A stretch of 44,842 bases of DNA from Actinomycetota bacterium (lineage in GTDB: Bacteria; Actinomycetota; Acidimicrobiia; Acidimicrobiales; CADCSY01). Below, piece after piece: positions 27,528-33,894 of this stretch; positions within the stretch are counted from its first letter, which is position 1, and each line of letters begins with the position of its first letter. A program made the translations under genes and the position numbers. The stretch spans positions 1 through 44,842 of the forward strand of contig SIRW01000098.1 in assembly GCA_004366205.1 (NCBI GenBank). Direction: 5' to 3'. The notes below the pieces were generated by a model. It worked only from the letters and a program-made list of their open reading frames with translations. It did not search any database and was not told where the DNA came from.

Positions 27528-28085
27528 GTGCGCATCCTGATCGTCGACGACGACACGTTCGTGCGGATGATCCTGTCCATGGAGCTGCCCGACGTGGAGC
27601 TCGTCGAGGCGGCCTCGATCAACGAGGCGGTGGCCATCGCCACGGCCGAGCCGCTGCCCGACGGGATCATCGTCGACCGCAAGCTCCCCGACGGCGACGG
27701 GCTGGACCTGGTGCGCCGGCTCCGCAAGACCTTCGCCACCTCCCGCGTGCCGATCCTCGTGCTCACCGCCGGGTTCGACGAGGCCGACCGCGAGCTGGTG
27801 ACCAGAGCCGGGGCCGACGACTACCTGGCGAAGCCCTTCGAGTCGGCCGACCTGCTCGACCGCATCGAGCGGGTGCTGCGCATCCCCGTCGGGGGTCGCC
27901 GGCGCCGGCGCGTCGAGGAGGTCGACCGCCTGCGCCGAGGCGGGGGGCACATCGACCTCCGCGACGAGCTCGGGACCGACCCCGCCGGCGTCGACCTGCG
28001 GGAGCAGCCGGCCGGCGCACACCAGCCCGGCCGGACCGGCGGAGCGGGCGAAAGCCGCCGATGGTGGCGCCGGAGCACCGGCTGA
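27528..28085 (+). CDS. Single-REC response regulator with a basic C-terminal tail
   Basis: The first 120 residues form a receiver domain: acidic pocket VDDD (residues 7-9), phosphoacceptor D50 (IIVDRKLPDGDG), T80 (LVLTAGF) and K102 (LAKPFE). After the domain comes a run of Arg (GGRRRRRVEEVDRLRRGG) and a low-complexity tail with no output domain that I recognise. GTG 27528 is preferred because AGGAGG stands at 27517-27522; ATG 27504 in frame is possible. No sensor kinase lies nearby. The 3' end overlaps the following, frameshifted gene by 25 bases. Confidence 0.8.
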   Translation: MRILIVDDDTFVRMILSMELPDVELVEAASINEAVAIATAEPLPDGIIVDRKLPDGDGLDLVRRLRKTFATSRVPILVLTAGFDEADRELVTRAGADDYLAKPFESADLLDRIERVLRIPVGGRRRRRVEEVDRLRRGGGHIDLRDELGTDPAGVDLREQPAGAHQPGRTGGAGESRRWWRRSTG

Positions 28086-28491
28086 GCGACGTCGCCCGCC
28101 ACGACGACGACCGCTTCCGCTCGGTCCTGGCGCGAGCGGTCGACGCCGGGATCCTGACCGACGATCAGGCCCAGGCCGTCGTCGAGCTGGTCGCCGATGG
28201 CGACGCTCCGCCGGCCTCGTGCTCGCCGCGCCGGTCTGGATGCCGCTGGACATCGAGGGCCCGGCGCTGGTGGCGGGGCTCGCCAGCGCCGCGGTCCTGC
28301 TCGTGGCCGGGGTCGTGGCCGAGCGGTTCGCCTTGACCCTCGCCGGCGTCGTCGGCCTGTACCTGCCGCTCACCGTGAACTGGTACGTCGACGACGCCAT
28401 CGGGCCGCCGGCGGCCCTGCTCGTCTCGGGCCTGGTGCTGCTGGTGGGCGTGGTCCCGGTCCTCGTGCGCCGGGCCCGCGCCGTGGCCTAG
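28061..28491 (+). pseudogene. Membrane protein gene split by a frameshift
   Basis: Two adjoining frames look like one gene. From ATG 28061 the first frame reads a helical soluble part (RFRSVLARAVDAGILTDDQ, then AVVELVADGDAPP). At about 28208-28214 the reading must drop into another frame to continue as GLVLAAPVWMPLDIEGPALVAGL, followed by two or three membrane helices and a basic end (VRRARAVA) at 28491. A one-base loss in the GC-rich stretch CTCCGCCGGCC explains it. It may be a sequencing error, a real mutation, or two overlapping genes (the second could start at GTG 28219). Its role is unknown. Its 3' end overlaps that of the convergent lipoprotein gene by four bases. Confidence 0.55.
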
Positions 28492-29084
28492 TCGCCGGCG
28501 ACGAAGAACTGCCAGTTCCCGTCCTCGGCGATCCCGAGGCGCCAGCCGAGCCACTGCCCGTCGACGATGGACGCCTCGACCCGCTCGGGGCCGAGCGCCT
28601 GCTCGAGGAGGGCCCGGTTCTCGTCGGTCGGCTCGTGCATGAACCGGGGCGTGACGTAGATCGCGATCTCGTTGCCGGCCTCGTCGGTGCCGGTGGTCTC
28701 GTACCAGTCGGGCAGGTCGATCAGCGCCACGATCGTGCCGGCGACGTCCTCCCCCTCGTCGTCCTGGGTGCGCCAGAACGCCACGAGCTCTTCGGGGGTG
28801 GAGAACGACTCGCCGAAGCTGCCGGTGAACCGGCCCTCGTCGTCGACGGCGAGCCGGGCGAGGCCGTCGAGGTCGCCCAGCTCCGCCCACTCGCGGATGG
28901 CCAGGGCGGTGTCGTCGGCCGCCTCGGGCAGGCCCCGCTCGATCTCGTGGGGCGCCTCCACCAGGGTCGTGGTGGTGGCGTCGGCCGGTGGCGCCAGGGT
29001 CGGGTCCTGGTCCCCGCCGCAGGCCGCGGCCACGAGGGCGAGAGCGGCGAGCGGGGCGAGCAGCCGGCGGAGCGTGCGGGTCAT
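28488..29084 (-). CDS. Lipoprotein of unknown function
   Basis: The 198-residue protein has a signal peptide with lipobox (RRLLAPLAALALVAAACGG) and a short Thr-rich linker. A compact domain follows (ALAIREWAELGDLDGLARL ... STPEELVAFWRTQDDEGEDV ... QWLGWRLGIAEDGNWQFFVAGD), which might have an NTF2-like or SnoaL-like shape. It is exported and lipid-anchored. ATG 29084 overlaps the malQ stop by four bases, so the two are co-translated. No catalytic residues could be identified. Confidence 0.7.
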   Translation of the reverse strand: MTRTLRRLLAPLAALALVAAACGGDQDPTLAPPADATTTTLVEAPHEIERGLPEAADDTALAIREWAELGDLDGLARLAVDDEGRFTGSFGESFSTPEELVAFWRTQDDEGEDVAGTIVALIDLPDWYETTGTDEAGNEIAIYVTPRFMHEPTDENRALLEQALGPERVEASIVDGQWLGWRLGIAEDGNWQFFVAGD

Positions 29085-30988
29085 GCGGATGGCTCCTTCC
29101 TGCGCAGCGCCCGGGCGAGAGCCCGGACCTGGGGGTCGTCTTCGATCTGCTCGATGCTACGGGGCAGCGGGATCGACCAGTTCGGCCACTCGTCGACGGT
29201 CCCGGGCATGTTGGGCCGGTCGAGGGCGCCCACGGCGTCGTCGAGCGTCGCCAGCACCACCCGGCACGGCCCCGCCGCCAGCGCCCGGTGCGCCGCCAGC
29301 GTCACCTCCTGGACGACCGGGCCCGCACCGCCATCGCCCTGGAAGCCGCCGGCCCGCGCCGCGCTGAGCAGGCGGTCCCGCATCTCCGCGGCCCCGCCCT
29401 CGTTGACCGCGAGGCCGATGGCGCGCTGGGCCGCCACATCGGCGCCGGTCCACACGCCCGCCACCGTCGGCAGGTCGTGGGTGGTCACGGCCGCGACGGC
29501 GTGCGCAGGCCAGCGCTCGGGTGGCTCGGGCTCGAACCACAGCAGCCGGTACGACAGCACGTTGCGGCCGGCGAGGTCCTCGCGCACGCCGGGCTCGACC
29601 GTGCCGAGGTCCTCACCGACCACGTAGGCCCCGGCCCGCACGCTCTCGATGGCGAGGATGTCGAGCAGCTCGGCGGCGGGGTAGCGCACGTAGGTGCCGT
29701 CGGCGGCGCCCGCGCCCGGCGGGATCCAGAACAGGCGGAACAGGCCCATCACGTGGTCGACCCGCAGCGCGCCGGCGTGCCGGAACGAGGCCCGCAGCGT
29801 CTCGACGAACGGCTCGTGCCCGACGGCCCGCAGCCTCCACGGGACGAACGGCGGCAGACCCCAGTCCTGGCCGCCGGCGTTGAAGTCATCGGGTGGTGCT
29901 CCGACCCGCACGTCGAGGGCCAGCAGGTCCTGCCACGCCCAGGCGTCGGCCCCGCCGGGGTCGAACCCGACGGCGAGGTCGGCGAGCAGCGGCGTGCCCG
30001 TCGACGCGCCCGAGGCCGCCGCCAGCTGCTGGTCGAGCGCCCACTGGAGCCACTGGTGGAAGCGCACCCGCCCGGCGTGGTCCTCGGCGAAGCGGGCCAC
30101 CGCGCCCGAAGCCGGGTGCCGCAGCTCGGCCGGCCAGTCCCGCCAGCCGCCCCCGTGCCGCTCGGCGACGGCGCAGAACGTGGCGAACGTGGCGAGCGAA
30201 CCGCCGTGCTCGGCCACGAACCGGTCGAAGTCGGGGTCCCCGCCGGCGCGCTCGAAGCGGAGCCAGCAGGCCTCGAGGGCGGTGGCCTTCAGGCGGAACA
30301 CCTCGTCGCGGTCGATGCGGTCGCCGGCGTTCAGCGCCCGCCCGGCGGCGTCGAGCGCCTCGAGCTCCGATGCCGCCAGGGCGGCGCCGGGCACGTCGGC
30401 GATGCGCAGGAACAGCGGGTTCCGCCAGCGCCGCGAGGTCGGGTAGTAGGGGCTGGGCTGCTGCGGGGTGACCGGTGCCGCGGCGTGCAGCGGGTTGACG
30501 GCGAGGACGCCCGCCCCCTCGTCGAACGCCCAGCGCCCGAGCCGGGCGAGGTCACCGAGGTCGCCGATGCCCCAGCTCTGGGCCGACCGGGCGGCGTAGA
30601 GCTGCACCGCCCACCCCCACACGCGCAGGTCGGGCGGCAGGTGGCACCGTCCCGGCGAGACGATCAGCCGGGTCTCGGGACCCCCGTCGTGGGGGACGAG
30701 CCGGTGGTAGCCGATGGGCAGGTCGGGAGGCAGCGAGTCGGTCGCCCGCACCACCGTGCCGTCCTCGAGGTCGACCTCGCACGGCGACCGCAGCCGCTGC
30801 GCCGATCCCGCCCGGATGGTCCACAGCGGCGGGCCCGCCGGGGGTCCGGGCGCGGCGGGGTCCTCGCCGGCTGCCTCGATGAGCGCGGCCAGGTGGCGCC
30901 GGTCGGGCTCGTGCCACGTGCCCTGCACGTCCCACCACCCGGGGTCGATCCCCCACGCCTGCGGGTCGTGCGGGTGCGGGTCGGTCAC
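29081..30988 (-). CDS. malQ: 4-alpha-glucanotransferase (amylomaltase) MalQ
   Basis: MalQ transfers alpha-1,4-glucan segments between maltodextrins, in glycogen or maltose metabolism. The 635-residue GH77 protein contains the nucleophile D411 in LRVDHVMGLFRLFW, the acid/base E459 in VVGEDLGTV, and the transition-state Asp D505 in TTHDLPTVAG. The PLHAAAPVTPQQPSPYYPTSRRWRNPLFL segment is a family signature. The N-terminal 110 residues form the extra beta domain seen in actinobacterial MalQ. It is followed by the lipoprotein gene and preceded by an EamA transporter with 16 bases between. Confidence 0.95.
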   Translation of the reverse strand: MTDPHPHDPQAWGIDPGWWDVQGTWHEPDRRHLAALIEAAGEDPAAPGPPAGPPLWTIRAGSAQRLRSPCEVDLEDGTVVRATDSLPPDLPIGYHRLVPHDGGPETRLIVSPGRCHLPPDLRVWGWAVQLYAARSAQSWGIGDLGDLARLGRWAFDEGAGVLAVNPLHAAAPVTPQQPSPYYPTSRRWRNPLFLRIADVPGAALAASELEALDAAGRALNAGDRIDRDEVFRLKATALEACWLRFERAGGDPDFDRFVAEHGGSLATFATFCAVAERHGGGWRDWPAELRHPASGAVARFAEDHAGRVRFHQWLQWALDQQLAAASGASTGTPLLADLAVGFDPGGADAWAWQDLLALDVRVGAPPDDFNAGGQDWGLPPFVPWRLRAVGHEPFVETLRASFRHAGALRVDHVMGLFRLFWIPPGAGAADGTYVRYPAAELLDILAIESVRAGAYVVGEDLGTVEPGVREDLAGRNVLSYRLLWFEPEPPERWPAHAVAAVTTHDLPTVAGVWTGADVAAQRAIGLAVNEGGAAEMRDRLLSAARAGGFQGDGGAGPVVQEVTLAAHRALAAGPCRVVLATLDDAVGALDRPNMPGTVDEWPNWSIPLPRSIEQIEDDPQVRALARALRRKEPSA

Positions 30989-31004
30989 TGCTCCTCCTGG
31001 CGGG

Positions 31005-31889
31005 TCACGTGGCGGCGGGCGCGCGGGCCGGCCGGGGTCGTACCCGATCGTGCACCAGGGCGATGCCCGCGAGGATCAGCCCGGCGCCGACGAGGACCCG
31101 CGGGTGGAACCGCTCGCCCAGCACGGCGACGCCGACGGCCACCGCGACCACGGGGATGAGGTAGGTCACGAGCGACGCCCGGGTGGCGCCCAGCTCGGCG
31201 ACGATCTCGTAGCTGAGGACGTAGGCGATGCCGGTGCCGAGGGCGCCGAGGGCCAGCATGGCCGCCGCCCGGCCCGGGTTCAGCGCGAACCCCGACGCCA
31301 CGCTGGTGGCCACGGCGAGCGGCGCCAGCAGCACCGACGCCGCGATCAGCTGGCTGGTGGCGGCCACGATGGGCGGGATCCCCATCAGGTACCGGCGCAT
31401 CCACGCGAACGCCAGCCCGTAGCAGGCGCCGGCCGCGACCGACGCCATGCCGCCGGCGAGCGAGGAGCGGGCCAGGTCGGCGCTGCCGATCCCGGCCGCC
31501 ACGGTCACCCCGACGGCGCCGACCACGAGGCCCACCACGTGCACCCGCCGGAGCCGCTCGGCAAACAACACGGCGCACGCCAGGGCGGTGAAGAACGGCG
31601 TGGAGGCGTTCAGGACGGCGGTGAGGGCCGAAGTGATGCGCTCCTCGCCCCAGGCGATCAGCGTGAACGGGATGGCGTTGCCCACGAGGGCTGTGAACGC
31701 CAGGTGCCCCCACAGGCGGGGGTCGCGGGGGAGGGCGAGGCGGCGCAGCCGGAGCACGGCCAGCAGCACCAGGGCGCCGAGCGCGACCCGCCCGCCGGCC
31801 ACCGCGGTGGGCGTGATGCCCTCCACCGCCACCTTGATGAACCAGAACGAGCAACCCCAGATCCCGGCGAGGAGCAGGAGGCGGCGCAT
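31005..31889 (-). CDS. EamA-family (DMT) transporter
   Basis: The 294-residue protein has ten predicted hydrophobic helices in two EamA repeats. The first repeat starts LLAGIWGCSFWFIKVAVEGITP and contains the ERITSALTAVLNASTPFFTALACAVLFAERL motif. The second begins after GMASVAAGACYGLAF and ends with LVTYLIPVVAVAVGVAVLGERFHP. ATG 31889 gives the usual N-terminus; the upstream open frame is antisense to the coiled-coil and pdtaR genes. The family exports amino acids, nucleotides or other metabolites; the substrate here is unknown. Confidence 0.88.
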   Translation of the reverse strand: MRRLLLLAGIWGCSFWFIKVAVEGITPTAVAGGRVALGALVLLAVLRLRRLALPRDPRLWGHLAFTALVGNAIPFTLIAWGEERITSALTAVLNASTPFFTALACAVLFAERLRRVHVVGLVVGAVGVTVAAGIGSADLARSSLAGGMASVAAGACYGLAFAWMRRYLMGIPPIVAATSQLIAASVLLAPLAVATSVASGFALNPGRAAAMLALGALGTGIAYVLSYEIVAELGATRASLVTYLIPVVAVAVGVAVLGERFHPRVLVGAGLILAGIALVHDRVRPRPARAPAAT

Positions 31890-31931
31890 CGGGGCATTCT
31901 GGCCGAGGCGGTGGCCGATCCCACCCGCGCC

Positions 31932-31937
31932 TACACT
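31932..31937 (+). promoter_or_regulatory. -10 box of a putative leaderless promoter for the coiled-coil/pdtaR unit
   Basis: TACACT, seven bases before ATG 31945. Confidence 0.48.
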
Positions 31938-31944
31938 CGGCCGC

Positions 31945-32244
31945 ATGCCGGGTTCCCGCCTCGAGCGCCGTCTGGCGTCCGTGAACGACAACCTGCAGAA
32001 GGCCCGCGACGAGCTCCGCGTCACCGAGGAGCAGCTCGTCGCCGTGAACGACGACGCCGAGGAGGCGCGGGTGCGCGCCCTGGTGTCCGACGACCCCGCG
32101 GCGGCCAAGGAGGCCCGAGAGGCCGCCAAGCACGCCTGGGCGCTCACCCGCCACCGTGACAAGCTGGCCGCCCGCCTCGAGCAGCTCGAGGCCGAGCAGG
32201 ACAAGCTCCTCGACCGCCTCGTCGACCAGCTGGCCCGCCCATGA
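31945..32244 (+). CDS. Small coiled-coil protein
   Basis: A 99-residue, highly charged protein that is almost entirely heptad-like: LERRLASVNDNLQKARDELRVTEEQLVAVNDDAEEARV, then KHAWALTRHRDKLAARLEQLEAEQDKLLDRLVDQL. No membrane segment or enzymatic motif is present. ATG 31945 follows a TACACT box by seven bases. Its stop overlaps the pdtaR ATG (32241-32244), so it is co-translated with that regulator and might be a partner, which is inference from position. Confidence 0.72.
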   Translation: MPGSRLERRLASVNDNLQKARDELRVTEEQLVAVNDDAEEARVRALVSDDPAAAKEAREAAKHAWALTRHRDKLAARLEQLEAEQDKLLDRLVDQLARP

Positions 32245-32834
32245 GCGACGCGCCGATCCGCGTCGTGATCGCCGAGGACGAGGCCATCATCCGCCTCGAC
32301 CTCAAGGAGACCCTCGAGGAGGAGGGGTACGAGGTCGTGGGCGAGACCGGCCGGGGCGACGAGGCCGTGGCGCTCGTGAAGGAGCACGAGCCCGACCTGG
32401 CGATCCTCGACATCAAGATGCCGGGCCTCGACGGCCTGTCCGCCGCCCGGGAGATCGCCGGCGAGCGCCGGGCCGCGGTGCTCATCCTCACCGCGTTCAG
32501 CCAGCGGGACCTGATCGAGCGGGCCCGGGACGCCGGGGCCCTCGCCTACCTCGTGAAGCCGTTCCAGCGCAGCGAGCTCATCCCCGCCGTCGAGGTCGCG
32601 CTCGGGCGGTTCAAGGAGATGAAGGCGCTCGCCGCCGAGGTCAAGGGCCTCGAGGAGCAGCTCACGATCCGCCGCATCGTCGACCGGGCCAAGGGCATCC
32701 TCATGGACGCCCACGGCATGACCGAGAACGACGCCTTCAGCTTCATCCAGAAGACCGCCATGCGCGAGCGCAAGACCATGAAGGCCATCGCCCAGCAGGT
32801 CATCGACGGCGAGCTCACCCCACCCGAGGACTGA
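32241..32834 (+). CDS. pdtaR: ANTAR-domain response regulator, PdtaR type
   Basis: The 197-residue protein pairs a receiver domain (VVIAEDEAIIRLDL; phosphoacceptor D57 in LAILDIKMPGLDG; K106 in YLVKPF) with a C-terminal ANTAR RNA-binding domain (LEEQLTIRRIVDRAKGILMDAHGMTENDAFSFIQKTAMRERKTMKAIAQQVI). Phosphorylated ANTAR regulators bind tandem hexanucleotide hairpins in nascent RNA to block termination. It corresponds to Rv1626 (PdtaR) of M. tuberculosis, which likewise lies just before polA and rpsA. The kinase PdtaS is not encoded in this window. Confidence 0.92.
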   Translation: MSDAPIRVVIAEDEAIIRLDLKETLEEEGYEVVGETGRGDEAVALVKEHEPDLAILDIKMPGLDGLSAAREIAGERRAAVLILTAFSQRDLIERARDAGALAYLVKPFQRSELIPAVEVALGRFKEMKALAAEVKGLEEQLTIRRIVDRAKGILMDAHGMTENDAFSFIQKTAMRERKTMKAIAQQVIDGELTPPED

Positions 32835-32846
32835 GCCGTCCCCGCT

Positions 32847-32892
32847 AACTGGGAACGTTACTCCCGGTAATCCGCAACTCTCTTACCCAGTT
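32847..32892. repeat. 46-bp palindromic element overlapping the stop of DUF559 copy 3 (EB)
   Basis: Arms AACTGGG (32847-32853) and CCCAGTT (32886-32892) are perfect complements and enclose 32 bases that include TTACTCCCGGTAA and, on the minus strand, GTTGCGGATTACCGGG. The element covers the stop codon of the minus-strand DUF559-type gene (32883-32885). It sits 12 bases after the pdtaR stop, between convergent genes, so a bidirectional terminator role is possible. Confidence 0.8.
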
Positions 32893-33842
32893 GTGGTGGA
32901 CCGAGCGGCGGCGAGGGTTGCCGCGACGGACCGGGCGGTCCGGCGTGGGTGCCTGGTGACGTCGTCGTAGTCGAACTGCAGCGGGCGCCAGCCGAGCTCG
33001 GTGAGGGTGTTCTGGCGCCAGCGGTCGCGCCCCGCCTGGAGGAAGCCGTGGAAGGCCCGCCCGTTGAGCTCGGCGTAGAGGCGCACGTCCGGCCAGCAGC
33101 GGTCGAGGCGGGCGACGAGCCGGCCGCTGCCGTCCCGCACCTCGTGCTGGGCGACGCCCTCGTCAACGCCGTGAGCCCGCAGGAGTTGTGCGAACGTCGC
33201 CTCGAGCCAGCTCTCGGTCGGCGGAGCATCCGGCGGTCGCCGGTCGAGCACCTCGAGCAGCGCGGCCGGACCCCGCCGCCCCGGCCGAGCCAGCGCCTCC
33301 GCCCGTCGCCGCAGCCGGTGGGCCGTCGTGAGGCGACGCCGCAGCGCGGACTCGAGCATCAGTTCCAGGGCGTCGGCGTCGACCACAGCACCCACGTCGC
33401 ACAGCGTGCGGGTCGGGTTCGTGACCGGGATGCCATCGACGACCATCACGTCGGAGCGAGCGAGGTCGTCCACCTGGTGGTACGTGCACCGGACGGGACG
33501 GACGCCGCGAGGGACGGACACCTCGACGAGGTCCCACTCGACGCCGTCGTAGCCATGGAGGAGCGCACCGGCACGGTGGGAGGCGGCGGCGCCGGGGTAG
33601 GCGAGGGTCACGGCGGAGAGCCGGCTGCGGTCGTCACGGAGCGCCACCACCAGATAGGCGCGCGGCGCGACCCGGGCCCACGTTCCGCCGGCCACCAGGC
33701 GGCTGATGGCGGACGGCGACAGGCCGGCTTCGAGCGCCTGGTCCCGCAGCACGACGCCGTGCTGGACCTCGGCGACCTCGTGCACGATGGCGAGGGCGAG
33801 CGCGCGGGAGCGGCGGTCGCGGGGCTGGGTCCGGGTCCTCAT
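32883..33842 (-). CDS. AbiEi-like N-terminus plus DUF559 (Vsr-like nuclease fold) protein, copy 3
   Basis: The 319-residue product repeats the layout of the genes at 1396 and 21642: N-terminal helix-turn-helix-like part (HEVAEVQHGVVLRDQALEAGLSPSAISRLVAGGTWARVAPRAYLVV), the middle motif PVTNPTRTLCDVG, and a C-terminal DUF559 domain. That domain has candidate catalytic residues E214, D247 (ARLDRCWPD) and E258 (YAELNGRAFH). The spacing D-(11)-E is identical in all three copies. ATG 33842 is preferred; the frame continues upstream into polA antisense sequence. A CAGACT box lies eight bases before it, matching copy 1. It is divergent from polA across 52 bases. Its 3' end forms part of a palindrome. 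Confidence 0.8.
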   Translation of the reverse strand: MRTRTQPRDRRSRALALAIVHEVAEVQHGVVLRDQALEAGLSPSAISRLVAGGTWARVAPRAYLVVALRDDRSRLSAVTLAYPGAAASHRAGALLHGYDGVEWDLVEVSVPRGVRPVRCTYHQVDDLARSDVMVVDGIPVTNPTRTLCDVGAVVDADALELMLESALRRRLTTAHRLRRRAEALARPGRRGPAALLEVLDRRPPDAPPTESWLEATFAQLLRAHGVDEGVAQHEVRDGSGRLVARLDRCWPDVRLYAELNGRAFHGFLQAGRDRWRQNTLTELGWRPLQFDYDDVTRHPRRTARSVAATLAAARSTTTG

Positions 33843-33860
33843 GCGGCCAGAGTCTGGCGA

Positions 33861-33877
33861 GGGGGTGTGACACCCCC
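33861..33877. promoter_or_regulatory. Perfect 17-bp palindrome between DUF559 copy 3 and polA
   Basis: GGGGGTGTGACACCCCC is perfectly self-complementary around its central base. It lies just upstream of the polA -10 box (33882) and of the CAGACT box of the divergent gene (33851-33856), an ideal place for an operator controlling both. Confidence 0.55.
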
Positions 33878-33881
33878 GGCC

Positions 33882-33887
33882 TAACCT
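33882..33887 (+). promoter_or_regulatory. -10 box of a putative leaderless promoter for polA
   Basis: TAACCT, seven bases before GTG 33895. Confidence 0.5.
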
Positions 33888-33894
33888 GAGCGGC

